Below are positions 53,640-62,208 of a stretch of 64,000 bases of DNA, one piece after another. The notes beneath the pieces were generated by a model. That model saw nothing but the letters and a program-made list of their open reading frames with translations. It was not told the origin of the DNA and searched no databases. A program made the translations under genes and the position numbers. The first letter of the stretch is position 1. Each line of letters begins with the position of its first letter. Where the stretch lies: the NCBI GenBank assembly GCA_965225625.1, contig CBDDBH010000027.1, positions 158,901 through 222,900 of the forward strand, written 5' to 3'. Source of the DNA: CBDDBH01 sp965225625 (GTDB lineage Bacteria > Pseudomonadota > Gammaproteobacteria > JADZEE01).

Positions 53640-54337
53640 TAACGCGAAGCCTTGTTTGCGACCTGAATGATCTGTGCCATAACCGACACGGCGATGTCCG
53701 GTGGCCGGCGGCTACCCAGTGACAGGCCAACCGGCGCATGAATGCGCTGCAATGGCACCTCGGCGACGCCGTCAGCACGCAAGCGTTGCAGCCGGGCTGC
53801 GTGAGTTTTGCGACTGCCAAGCGAGCCTATGTAAAAGGCCTCGGTTTTGAGCGCTTCCTTAAGCGCCGGGTCATCTAGTTTGGGATCGTGGGTCAGCGTC
53901 ACCACCGCGGTGCGTTTGTCGGGCGCCAGCCGACGCATGGCTTCATCCGGCCAGTCGGTCGTGACAGTTGCAGTGGGGAAACGTTGCTCATTGGCAAATG
54001 CGGCGCGCGGATCGATAACCGTCACCGCATAACCGGCGATCGCCGCGATAGGGATCAGAGCCTGCGTGATATGCACCGCGCCAACGAGCACCAGGCGTAA
54101 CGGCGGATTGTAGACCCGCACAAACAACGTCGCATGTGGTTCCTCGAGCATGCCGCTGGCATCGGTCTGGATTTTTTGCAGAACGAGTTCGCGCGCGTCT
54201 TCATCCAGGGCAAGTGCACCTGTCGATTCGCCGATCGTGATCAGCGCTTGTTCGCCATCGTTGAGACGAGTGACGAGCGCCGCAGGTTCGTTGGCTTGGC
54301 GCAGCGCATGCAGGCGCGCAAGTATTTCGCGGTTCAC
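53639..54337 (-). CDS. XdhC family protein, Rossmann-like C-terminal half
   Basis: A 232-residue protein of the XdhC/CoxI family. The Rossmann segment LRLVLVGAVHITQALIPIAA, IDPRAAFANEQRFP, and the FYIGSLGSRKTHAARLQRL stretch are typical. XdhC-type proteins bind and hand over the modified molybdenum cofactor to the target hydroxylase and help sulfurate it. Its start overlaps the end of the shorter XdhC-N-type gene by four bases, so the usual single protein is encoded as two cistrons. The first residues (EILARLHALRQANEPAALVT) look like a second, partial N-domain. Confidence 0.85.
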   Translation of the reverse strand: MNREILARLHALRQANEPAALVTRLNDGEQALITIGESTGALALDEDARELVLQKIQTDASGMLEEPHATLFVRVYNPPLRLVLVGAVHITQALIPIAAIAGYAVTVIDPRAAFANEQRFPTATVTTDWPDEAMRRLAPDKRTAVVTLTHDPKLDDPALKEALKTEAFYIGSLGSRKTHAARLQRLRADGVAEVPLQRIHAPVGLSLGSRRPPDIAVSVMAQIIQVANKASR

Positions 54338-54678
54338 CCGATACGCTCGACAAACACTTCGACCTCACCGCCGCAGGAAAGGCCAACTTCCCAGGCGCGT
54401 TCGTTGGTTACGCCGAATTTCAGTACGCGAGGCGCGCCGTTTTCAATGATCTGCAGGGCCTCTTCGATAACCGCACCTTCAATACAGCCACCGGACACCG
54501 AGCCTATGAAGGTGCACTTATCGTCGACGACGAGCTGACTGCCAATCGGCAACGGCGAAGAGCCCCAGGTCTTGACCACGGTTGCCAGTGCCACCTTACG
54601 GCCCTCGTTGCACCACTGCTCGGCGGTTGCAACGACATCGTCAGATCCGAGTTCAACATTTGTGCTTGCGTTGTTCAT
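54334..54678 (-). CDS. XdhC/CoxI family protein, N-terminal half
   Basis: A 114-residue protein starting MNNASTNVELG. It carries the XdhC N-terminal hallmarks TVVKTWGSSPLPIGSQLVV and GSVSGGCIEGAVIEEA. The full XdhC has this domain followed by a Rossmann domain; here they are two overlapping cistrons, a common arrangement in CoxI-type loci. The in-frame start at 54696 would add six residues; the later ATG was preferred because it gives the customary start. Cysteine CGG in LSCGGEVEVF is conserved in the family. Confidence 0.85.
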   Translation of the reverse strand: MNNASTNVELGSDDVVATAEQWCNEGRKVALATVVKTWGSSPLPIGSQLVVDDKCTFIGSVSGGCIEGAVIEEALQIIENGAPRVLKFGVTNERAWEVGLSCGGEVEVFVERIG

Positions 54679-54737
54679 CCTGCGGATTGTAAACAATTAT
54701 CGGCTTCGCGACCTACAAGCACTAACCAGTTCAATGG

Positions 54738-55376
54738 TTAATCTTTGCGCGCGACTACATGAAATATGTGCCAGTGCTTTGGTTTGCCACGTGGAGTAAC
54801 GCTGTCATCTTCTTCCTCTTCGAAATACTCGACCCGCAGATCGGCCAGCAGCGCATCAAGCTGGGCGCGGGTTAAATGGGTCAGCGAGGGATCACCCGCC
54901 CATTCGTCGCGCTCGCCGTAGAGTTGGCCGCTGAACCGGCCACCAGCTAACAAAGAATCCACGATGCCTTGCCATAGAGCGTCGAATTTTGTCCGTGGGC
55001 ACAATGGTAGAGAGAAACTCGCGTTGACCAGATGGACCGATGGCCACTGCACGTCCTCAAAGCGGCCCTGTACGGTTGTCAGGGTCGAGCCGGTTGGTAG
55101 ATCCGGCCGTTGGCGTAAACCCTCGAGTGCGCTAGCTTCCGAGTCGATTGCCACGACCGACCAGCCTCGGCGCAGCAATTCGATGGTATCTCTTCCGTTG
55201 CCGCAACCCAGGTCAACTGCCTGCCGTTCGCCAGTGGTGAGCTCCGCCGCAAATTTATCGAGTGCGAAACACAACGTTTCCCGCGGCGGACGCTCGCCGG
55301 TCTTGGCGTAATACGCGTCCCAATCCCGATCGATTTCGTTGCTGTGGTTCAAACAGTCGACATCAATCGTCGACAA
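54738..55376 (-). CDS. SAM-dependent class I methyltransferase
   Basis: A 212-residue protein with the SAM-binding motif AVDLGCGNGRDTIELLRRGW (about 53-72), followed by the acidic motif IDSEASALEGL. Its compact size and ending resemble TehB/thiopurine-type methyltransferases, but the substrate is not predictable. It begins inside the end of the 77-aa gene (14-bp overlap), and 59 bp separate it from the XdhC genes, so it seems part of the HyuA-to-MocA operon. Whether it has a role in the molybdenum or hydantoinase chemistry is unclear. Confidence 0.83.
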   Translation of the reverse strand: MSTIDVDCLNHSNEIDRDWDAYYAKTGERPPRETLCFALDKFAAELTTGERQAVDLGCGNGRDTIELLRRGWSVVAIDSEASALEGLRQRPDLPTGSTLTTVQGRFEDVQWPSVHLVNASFSLPLCPRTKFDALWQGIVDSLLAGGRFSGQLYGERDEWAGDPSLTHLTRAQLDALLADLRVEYFEEEEDDSVTPRGKPKHWHIFHVVARKD

Positions 55377-55596
55377 ACCAGTCGTCGATCTGGGTGCCCT
55401 TCATTTCCTCGATGGCATATTCGTTAAAAGCGCGATATGCGGTCCAATGTGAAATCTTGTCCTGCAATGCGACCGCATCCATGCCCGCAGCGTCATCGAG
55501 TTGCTTGCGGTAATTCGCAATCATGCCATTGGTGTAACCGTTGCTGCGTTCCAGGAACGCTGTGACGATCTGTTTTTTCTCAAGTGCACTCGCCAT
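55363..55596 (-). CDS. Unknown 77-aa protein in hydantoinase-methyltransferase operon
   Basis: A 77-residue, mostly helical acidic protein, with no cysteines, signal or membrane helix. Visible parts: an N-terminal KKQIVTAFLERSNGYTNGMI helix and a tail EEMKGTQIDDWFVDD. A good GGAGGAA site precedes the ATG. It lies 21 bp after HyuB-like and overlaps the methyltransferase, which supports that it is translated. No family recognised. Confidence 0.6.
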   Translation of the reverse strand: MASALEKKQIVTAFLERSNGYTNGMIANYRKQLDDAAGMDAVALQDKISHWTAYRAFNEYAIEEMKGTQIDDWFVDD

Positions 55597-55617
55597 AGTT
55601 CCTCCGTCGGATTTGGA

Positions 55618-57375
55618 TTAGGTGGATCCGGCAGTAGTCGCGTCGACGACAACGCCGTTTGTGTCGATGCCGACGCCATATTCGCGCAGGGCGGTGTCGC
55701 GGTCGAGCAGCTCGTCGCGTACGTCGTTGGCAATGGCTTGCGGCGCGCGTTTACGCGGTGAGCCGCAGCCGCCGCCCCCGGGAAGATGTAGTTGCAGGCG
55801 CTCCCCGGGCGGGATCGTCTGCTGCCCCATTGATGCTAACGGCGTGCCTGATGCCAGGCAAACGATACCCGGGCTGCCGTCGGCACCGCCGGCGCGGCCG
55901 GCGGCGGCGTGCTTGACCCGATCGAACATTGCCGAGATGCCGAACGGCGCCTGGTCGAGCGTACCTACCTCAACGATCTGTCCGAAGCCGCCACGATATT
56001 CGCCGGCGCCCGCCGAATCAGGACGTAGTTCCTTACGCCAGATAATCAACGGCGCAAGGTTTTCGATTACCTCGCTCGGCATGGCACGCACGCCGCTGGG
56101 AAATGCGGTTGCGGACAAGCCATCGAGTGTGTGTCGCGCACCCGATCCGCCGCTGTTAAAAAAAATAAACTCGTAGCGTTCAGCTTCGGCAGCCGTCCCT
56201 TGCCAATTACAGGCGGCGTTTATCTCCGGCCCACCGCGTAACTGTGCGCCCCATACGCAGGACGCGCCCTGCGCCGGTACGCGTTGCGGTATAGCCTGCG
56301 CCAGACAACCCATGACAACGTCCGGCAGAAATTGACCGATGATATGGCGGGCGCATACGGGCCATGGCCGTTGTACGTTGAGGATAGAGCCGCTTGGCGC
56401 GGTAATGGTGATGGGCGCAAGCGAACCAGCGTTGTTCGGGATGCCAGGGGCGACGACACAGCGTACACCGAAAGCGCTGTAGGCTTTGCAATAATTCAGG
56501 ACGACGTTGATACCGTGCGGACTGGCGGGGCTACTGCCGGTGTAATCAACTGCGATGAAATCGCCGTGTATCGTCAACGTGCAAACAAGTGCGATCGGAT
56601 CGTGATAACCGTCGATGGTGAGCCGGTACTCAAATACGCCTTGGGGCAGTTTTGCTATTTCGGCGACCATGGCCGCGCGCGAGCGTTCGATAATATGTTC
56701 AGCCAACGGATCCAGCGTCGCCAACGCAAATTCGTCCATCATTCTATTGAGCTGGATGGCACCCGTTTCGTTGCTGGTGACGTAGGAGAGAATGTCGCCT
56801 TCGACTTCGGACGGCGTACGTACATTGCTACGGATGATGGTCATCAGATCAGCATTGATTTCGCCTCGTGTCGCCAGACGCATAAGGGGGATCGACAGGC
56901 CCTCTTCGTAAATTGACTTGCCGTCGGCGCCCTGACCGCGGCCGCCGATATCGACCTGATGACAGGTACAGGCAAACAATGCCACCACTTGCGCGCCCCG
57001 AAACGCCGGGGAAACGACGGTCACATCATGCAGGTGCCCGGACGCCAGCCACGGATCGTTGGTAATAAAATGATCGCCGGGTTGCATCGTGTCGATGGGA
57101 AATCGGCCAATGAAATGCTCAACGGCCTGAGCCATGGCATTGACATGGCCGGGTGTCCCCGTGACCGCCTGGGCGATCATTCTGCCGCGGGTATCGAAAA
57201 CGCCCGCGGACAAATCTCCCGATTCGCGCACGACCGCACTGAACGCGGTTTTCATTAAGGCGCGGGCCTGCTCCTCGACAACCGCGATCAAGCGGTTCCA
57301 CATGACCTGATTGTGAATGTCGGCCAGCGCCGCGGCGCCCTTCGCCTGGGTTTGACGAGTCTGTGCTGTCTGCAT
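55618..57375 (-). CDS. Hydantoinase B/oxoprolinase family subunit (HyuB-like)
   Basis: A 585-residue protein. IHNQVMWNRLIAVVEEQARAL, DTRGRMIAQAVTGTPGHVNAM, NDPWLASGHLHDVTVVSP and CHQVDIGGRG are all characteristic of the B subunit of ATP-dependent N-methylhydantoinases, 5-oxoprolinases and acetone/acetophenone carboxylases. The C-terminus has the Gly-rich LHLPGGGGCGSPRKR. It works with the HyuA-like subunit that lies 4 bp upstream. Hydrolysis or carboxylation of a cyclic imide or ketone with ATP is the family reaction; the exact substrate is unknown. Confidence 0.9.
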   Translation of the reverse strand: MQTAQTRQTQAKGAAALADIHNQVMWNRLIAVVEEQARALMKTAFSAVVRESGDLSAGVFDTRGRMIAQAVTGTPGHVNAMAQAVEHFIGRFPIDTMQPGDHFITNDPWLASGHLHDVTVVSPAFRGAQVVALFACTCHQVDIGGRGQGADGKSIYEEGLSIPLMRLATRGEINADLMTIIRSNVRTPSEVEGDILSYVTSNETGAIQLNRMMDEFALATLDPLAEHIIERSRAAMVAEIAKLPQGVFEYRLTIDGYHDPIALVCTLTIHGDFIAVDYTGSSPASPHGINVVLNYCKAYSAFGVRCVVAPGIPNNAGSLAPITITAPSGSILNVQRPWPVCARHIIGQFLPDVVMGCLAQAIPQRVPAQGASCVWGAQLRGGPEINAACNWQGTAAEAERYEFIFFNSGGSGARHTLDGLSATAFPSGVRAMPSEVIENLAPLIIWRKELRPDSAGAGEYRGGFGQIVEVGTLDQAPFGISAMFDRVKHAAAGRAGGADGSPGIVCLASGTPLASMGQQTIPPGERLQLHLPGGGGCGSPRKRAPQAIANDVRDELLDRDTALREYGVGIDTNGVVVDATTAGST

Positions 57376-57379
57376 GTTG

Positions 57380-59473
57380 TCAGGCTCCCGTGTTTATGCG
57401 GGTCATGACGATATCCCCATAGGCGTTGATTTCCGCCACCAGATTCTCACTAACCACGGTTGTCGTTTCGTCCTCGGTGATGAATGCAGGACCCCTAATG
57501 CGCGCCCCCGGTTGCAATTGAGCACGCTGAAATGTTGCTACGTCTACACGCGTGTCGTTGCGTGCATCGAAGATTGAGCGCATCGCGCCATTGGCCGGTG
57601 TCTGGGCGACAAGTGTTTGCGCCTGCGCTTGCCAGGGATCCGCCAATGCAGACACTGACAGCGTCCAACTCATGACCTCGACATCGAGCTCAGCGATCAT
57701 GCGCCCGTATTTTTGCTGGTAGCTGTCATTGTAGGCAGCTTTCAACTGCTCGGCATCGTCAGCCACAAGCTCGGTTGCCGGGATCGGTACCGGTAGTTCG
57801 TGTCCCTGTCCGACATAACGCATATACGCCATCCGGGTTTCATGCCGTTCGGCTTGCGGTGCACCCTGGCTGACCACGGCGTGCGCCTCTTTGCTCATTT
57901 CGGCAAACATCGCATTAACGCGTACAGTATTAAAAGCCGCGAGCCGTTCGTAGGCGGTGCGTGACACTTCGTAAGCAACCGGTGCGCGCAAAAAACCCAC
58001 GGCAGAGCCGACGCCGGCGTTACGCGGTATGACGATGGTGTCGATGTTCAGTTTCTCGGCGAGACGGGCGGCATGGATAGGCGCGCTGCCGCCGAACGCA
58101 ATCAGTGTGCGTCCACTCACCGACTTGCCGTTCTCAGTGGCGTGTTCGCGTGCGGCGTTCGCCATGTTTTCGTCAACGATCTCCGTTATGCCGTAGGCGG
58201 CATATTCGTCGGCCAGTCCCAGGGCTGTGCCCAGTTGCCGTTGCATCGCAGTCCGGGCGCGCTCGGGGTCCAGTGCGATGTTGCCGCCGGCAAAGCCGTC
58301 CGCTGCGATCCTTCCGAGCACTACATTCGCGTCGGTGACGGTGGGCAGCTCGCCGCCTTGGGCATAGCAGGCTGGACCGGGATCTGAGCCCGCGCTTTCG
58401 GGCCCGACGGTGATGCGCTTCATGGTATCAACACCTGCTATCGATCCGCCGCCGGCGCCGATCTCGACCATCTCAACCACCGGCACGCGTACGGGCAGTC
58501 CACTGCCCGGTTTGAAGCGATACACTCGGGCCACTTCGAAGGCACGTGAAGTCTGCGGTTTCGCATCATCGATAAGACAGATTTTTGCGGTGGTGCCGCC
58601 CATGTCGAAAGAAACCACTTTATCGAGTTGGCTTTGTGCCGCGACGTGCGCTGCGAGAATGACGCCACCGGCAGGACCCGACTCGACCAGGCGGATGGGA
58701 AAACGTCTGGCGGTAGCCGGTTCGGTGATGCCGCCGTTGGACAGCATCAAAAACATGGGGCAGGTGTAGCCGCTGGTGTGTAGTTGCGACTCCAGTCGTT
58801 CGAGGTAACCGGCGACCATCGGTTGCACATAGGCGTTGGCACAGGTAGTTGAAAAACGTTCGTACTCACGGATCTCGGGCGACACCTGCGACGACACGCT
58901 GATGTTCAGTTCGGGTAGATGCTGTTTCAGGATCGCGGCCGTTTGCTGCTCATGTTCGGCATTTACATAGCTGTGCATAAAAGCGACGGCAAGACTTTCG
59001 ATTTGGTGTTCACACAGTGCCGGAACCAGCGCTGCGACTGCGTCAGTGTCCAGCGCTAACAGCACCTGGCCCTGCGCGCCCATTCGCTCGGGCACTGCGA
59101 AGCGCAGGTAGCGCGGGATCAAGGGTGTCGGTTTGCGGATGTTGAGATCGTATTGCTCGAAGCGGCTTTCATCGCCCATCTCCAAGACATCGCGAAATCC
59201 AGCGGTTGTGATCAGCGCTGTGCGCGCACCTTTACGCTCGATCAGCGCGTTGGTCGCCAGCGTCGTGCCGTGAATGACGATCGCGACGTCCTCCGGTCGG
59301 CAACCCGCCGCCTCGATGACACGTTGCAACCCTGTCAACACGGCAGCTTCGGGGGCATGCGGTGTGGTCAAGACTTTTACGGTATACCGCTGCCCGCCGC
59401 GTTCTAGAGCGACGTCGGTGAACGTCCCGCCGATGTCGACGCCGACCCGCGCTTGCATCTCATTAGCCGTCAA
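57380..59473 (-). CDS. Hydantoinase A/oxoprolinase family ATPase subunit (HyuA-like)
   Basis: A 697-residue partner of HyuB. The actin-like ATPase signature VGVDIGGTFTDVALE lies at the start (about residues 9-23), with HGTTLATNALIERKG, SNGGITEPATARRFP, SGPAGGVILAAH and SFDMGGTTAKICL following. Cysteine and metal residues of the carboxylase branch cannot be judged by eye. It is the first gene of the reverse run HyuA-HyuB-77aa-methyltransferase-XdhC-XdhC-MocA. The 237-bp gap upstream holds an inverted repeat pair at 59541-59620 and the terminator of the PEP-CTERM gene, so its promoter must lie there. Confidence 0.92.
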   Translation of the reverse strand: MTANEMQARVGVDIGGTFTDVALERGGQRYTVKVLTTPHAPEAAVLTGLQRVIEAAGCRPEDVAIVIHGTTLATNALIERKGARTALITTAGFRDVLEMGDESRFEQYDLNIRKPTPLIPRYLRFAVPERMGAQGQVLLALDTDAVAALVPALCEHQIESLAVAFMHSYVNAEHEQQTAAILKQHLPELNISVSSQVSPEIREYERFSTTCANAYVQPMVAGYLERLESQLHTSGYTCPMFLMLSNGGITEPATARRFPIRLVESGPAGGVILAAHVAAQSQLDKVVSFDMGGTTAKICLIDDAKPQTSRAFEVARVYRFKPGSGLPVRVPVVEMVEIGAGGGSIAGVDTMKRITVGPESAGSDPGPACYAQGGELPTVTDANVVLGRIAADGFAGGNIALDPERARTAMQRQLGTALGLADEYAAYGITEIVDENMANAAREHATENGKSVSGRTLIAFGGSAPIHAARLAEKLNIDTIVIPRNAGVGSAVGFLRAPVAYEVSRTAYERLAAFNTVRVNAMFAEMSKEAHAVVSQGAPQAERHETRMAYMRYVGQGHELPVPIPATELVADDAEQLKAAYNDSYQQKYGRMIAELDVEVMSWTLSVSALADPWQAQAQTLVAQTPANGAMRSIFDARNDTRVDVATFQRAQLQPGARIRGPAFITEDETTTVVSENLVAEINAYGDIVMTRINTGA

Positions 59474-59540
59474 ACCTGGAAACTCCCGGAATCTATGTTT
59501 GTATCGAGATTGTACCGCTCCGGGGATTGCAGAGCAGAAA

Positions 59541-59620
59541 TCGCCGCGGGGACGCGGCTCCTACCGGTTCTCGGTAAGGCGGGGTACATCCCGGTAGGAG
59601 CGACGTCACCGTCGCGATAA
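59541..59620. repeat. Inverted pair of REP-type elements (GTAGGAGC family)
   Basis: Two elements of the common intergenic type GGTAGGAGCGxCG...CGCGA stand head to head: CGCGGCTCCTACCGG (59553-59567) and CCGGTAGGAGCGACG (59591-59605), separated by 23 bp. Each also carries a small internal hairpin (GCCGCGGGGACGCGGC; GCGACGTCACCGTCGC). This is a REP doublet (BIME-like), distinct from the CCCTCACCCGACC palindrome family. It lies between the start of HyuA-like and the end of the PEP-CTERM gene. Confidence 0.65.
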
Positions 59621-59651
59621 CGTTTCAGAGATCAACAACTCAGACCCCTTG

Positions 59652-59681
59652 AAAAACAAAAAGGGGAGCTATGCTCCCCTT
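59652..59681 (-). terminator. Rho-independent terminator of the PEP-CTERM gene
   Basis: On the reverse strand, AAGGGGAGC and its complement form a 9-bp stem with a 3-nt loop, directly followed by TTTGTTTTTC. It lies 30 bp after the PEP-CTERM stop codon. This is the clearest classical terminator in the window. Confidence 0.8.
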
Positions 59682-59710
59682 GTGCATTCAGTAAATTGAA
59701 AATCCGTGCG

Positions 59711-60497
59711 CTAAATATTGCGCGTGCCCGTGCTGACCCTGCGTCGTCGCCATCCACTCAAGCCCAGCAGTATCAAGCCACCGCCCAACAGTGCTGCGCT
59801 TTCGGGCTCTGGTATCTCTTGCGGGCAGTCAACACAGGTCGGGTTACCGCCACCAGCGCTGGTGGTGATGGTAGCGGCGAATATTTTTTCCTTGGTATTT
59901 GTCCAGGTGCCCGACGTAAATGTGCTGTAGGCGTCGAAGCCGAGGTGTAACCAGAAGTTTCCCGCACCGATATTCAGATCGTTAAAAGTCAAGGTGATGT
60001 CGTTGTTCGTCGGTGCGTCGTTATTCGTCATGGTGATACTGGTCGGGGCTGTGAGAACGCCGTAATCAGTAAACCGCACACCGGTCGCCGGTCCCTCACC
60101 GGGGAGTCCGACACCCTGCCCAAACAATGTCAGCGCCTCGAAAAAGCCGTCGGGATCGTTGTCCGGCGCCAGATCAAGATCCTTTACGTTGAGTGTCAGC
60201 GTGTTTCCTGTTTCCCCAGTAGGAATGTCGAAGTAAAGATACATATGTAGGAAGGCACCATCGATGACCGATACGCTCAACGCTACGGTATCTGCGGACA
60301 TACCACCCCCGGCCACTCCGTAGGTCTCGTCGGCCCCGCTCGTGAGTGGGATGTAGTAAAGGATGTCACCGGACGCATTGGCCAGGCCGACCTGTGTCGT
60401 GCCGCCGTTCGCAGTCGCGTAGCCCTCAATCACACTGGCGGCGACTGGTCCCGCTCAGGAAACTCAGTGCGATGGCGGCAAACAGGTACTTTTTCAT
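59711..60497 (-). CDS. PEP-CTERM sorting-domain protein (frame broken in the signal peptide)
   Basis: The main frame encodes about 240 residues ending in a PEP-CTERM sorting tail: IPEPESAALLGGGLILLGLSGWRRRR (PEP motif, hydrophobic helix, basic end), so the protein is targeted for exosortase processing to the outer surface. The body is a beta-rich, Asp/Thr/Gly-rich domain of no recognised family. The natural start is the ATG at 60497: MKKYLFAAIALSFLSG is a signal peptide, but the frame shifts by one base at a GGG run (60450-60452); deleting one G would give LSGPVAASVIEG and join both parts. Without that, translation ends early. Either the gene is inactive or the sequence has an extra base. Confidence 0.72.
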
Positions 60498-60774
60498 GTC
60501 TGATTTTTTCAAGTTCATTCAATAATTATTAAGAAATAGCGGCAAGATCCGTTTCAATATATAAATAGTTTTTGAAATCAATTGGTTATAAAAATATTGT
60601 CGTTATGCCGACGGCGCATCTGTAAAGAAACGCAGACACTTTTGGCGATATCGACAGAAAATTTTATGGCGGATTTAACTTTTCCGTTTAATAATCAATT
60701 GGTTAACTAAAAAAAGTCGACTGTAAAATAATCCGACATCGCATAGATTAGTTTTTTACGGCATTCAGCTTTTT
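60498..60774. promoter_or_regulatory. AT-rich intergenic region with a 13-bp direct repeat
   Basis: This 277-bp gap is far more AT-rich than its surroundings and precedes the PEP-CTERM gene on the reverse strand. The 13-mer AATCAATTGGTTA occurs twice, at 60576-60588 and 60693-60705 (117 bp apart), each with a CAATTG centre. The region is likely to hold the PEP-CTERM promoter and a possible operator pair; there is no open gene. No -35/-10 pair can be assigned with confidence. Confidence 0.4.
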
Positions 60775-62208
60775 TCAAGACCCCAGGCTAACCAGCAAGT
60801 TGCTCGTCCAAAGCCGTGCGCCAACGCCGGTAACGGTTGCGCAGTTCACGGTCGGGCCTGGGTCTGAAACTATCTTGTGCAACACTCGGCCATCCTTGCG
60901 GTACTCCGCCAGTAAGAACGCGAGGCCACGGGCCGTGGCCTCGGCGATGTGTGGGCGCCTGATCGCGCAGCCACTGAGATCTGTCAGGCGTTGGCATAAA
61001 CCGTCTAAACGGGACAGACCGCCGCTGACGGTCAGATTATCTATGCGTATACCGGCGCTGGAGAGTGCTTCCAGGTTGCACACAATGAGAAAGCAGATGC
61101 TTTCGTAAACGCCCACCATTTTTTGCGGTTTATCGCCGTCACCGATAAAGCGGCTATCGAAATCGGCCACCCAAAAAGGCGAGCCAAGCCCCGACACGCC
61201 GTTCAGGAACAGCGGCGGGTCGTGGACGTTCGCGAGCCAGTGTGGTGCCTCCTCGATGAGTTCGGTGGCATCGACGCCAAGAGTCGCGCCCACCTTCTCT
61301 AACGCCGCCGCAGCGCCGTTGACGGTTCCTTCAAAAACCCGGATGGATTCATTCTCGTCCCGCCAAACGATACTGTGCAGTAGTCCCGGTACATCGGCGA
61401 TACCTGCCGGCACGAGTGTCTGAATGAATGCACCGGTGCCCAGATTGATAAACACATCCCCCGCGCGCGGCCGACCTGTCGCAAACAAGGCCGCCGATTG
61501 GTCACCTTCGCATACGGTTACCGGTATCGAAGCATGGTCTGTATCGATGTGGCCAAACTGGAAACGATTGGGTACGCAGCGCGGCAAGAGACTTGCGCTG
61601 AGCCCGAATGCATCGGGTAACCATGGGCTCCAGTCACCCCCACCGGCGTCATAAAGCAGCGTGCGCGTAGCGTTCGCTGGATCGGTCAGTGCTGGTTTTC
61701 CCCGCACTAACCCCGCCAACAGGAAGCTGGCAAGTGGGCCGCAGATCAGGGATCCGTCGCGGTTAGCAGCTTGTACTGCATCCAGATTATCCAGGCACCA
61801 ACGGATCTTGCTGGCGCCGTAATGTGCCGAAGCCAGCAGTCCGGTGCTGTCGCGCACCCGCTCAGGATCTAATTCGAGTGCTTGTAACATCGCCGCGCCG
61901 CGCCGATCCTGCCAGGACAAAACCGGTGACAACGGCGCCACCGTATCGCGGTCCCAGCAAACGATGCTGGAACGCTGACACGCAATTCCCGCTGCGGCGA
62001 TATTCGGGTGCTCGGCTGCGACCTCGCCGATGACCTCGCGCAGCGACGTGAGCACGTCCCGTGCATCGTGCTCGACGCGATCCGCGTCACGGAAGGTTTC
62101 GACGCTAACTCCAGCGGACGCGATGATGTCGCCTTGCTCATCGAATAACATCGCGCGGCTGGATTGACCACCCTGGTCGATACAAAGGTAAAGTCTCGGT
62201 TTATTCAC
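60775..62208 (-). CDS. FGGY family carbohydrate kinase, glycerol kinase-like
   Basis: A 477-residue kinase. The N-terminal phosphate motif reads LCIDQGGQSSRAMLFDEQG, close to the DQGTTSSRA of glycerol kinases but with GGQ in place of GTT. Further landmarks are RRGAAM, INLGTGAFIQ, and the C-terminal VSGGLSRLDGLCQRLTDL segment. The family reaction is ATP-dependent phosphorylation of a polyol or sugar; a glycerol role is supported by GlpD-like and glycerophosphodiesterase neighbours just upstream on the same strand. Its start overlaps the GlpD-like end by four bases. Confidence 0.85.
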   Translation of the reverse strand: MNKPRLYLCIDQGGQSSRAMLFDEQGDIIASAGVSVETFRDADRVEHDARDVLTSLREVIGEVAAEHPNIAAAGIACQRSSIVCWDRDTVAPLSPVLSWQDRRGAAMLQALELDPERVRDSTGLLASAHYGASKIRWCLDNLDAVQAANRDGSLICGPLASFLLAGLVRGKPALTDPANATRTLLYDAGGGDWSPWLPDAFGLSASLLPRCVPNRFQFGHIDTDHASIPVTVCEGDQSAALFATGRPRAGDVFINLGTGAFIQTLVPAGIADVPGLLHSIVWRDENESIRVFEGTVNGAAAALEKVGATLGVDATELIEEAPHWLANVHDPPLFLNGVSGLGSPFWVADFDSRFIGDGDKPQKMVGVYESICFLIVCNLEALSSAGIRIDNLTVSGGLSRLDGLCQRLTDLSGCAIRRPHIAEATARGLAFLLAEYRKDGRVLHKIVSDPGPTVNCATVTGVGARLWTSNLLVSLGS

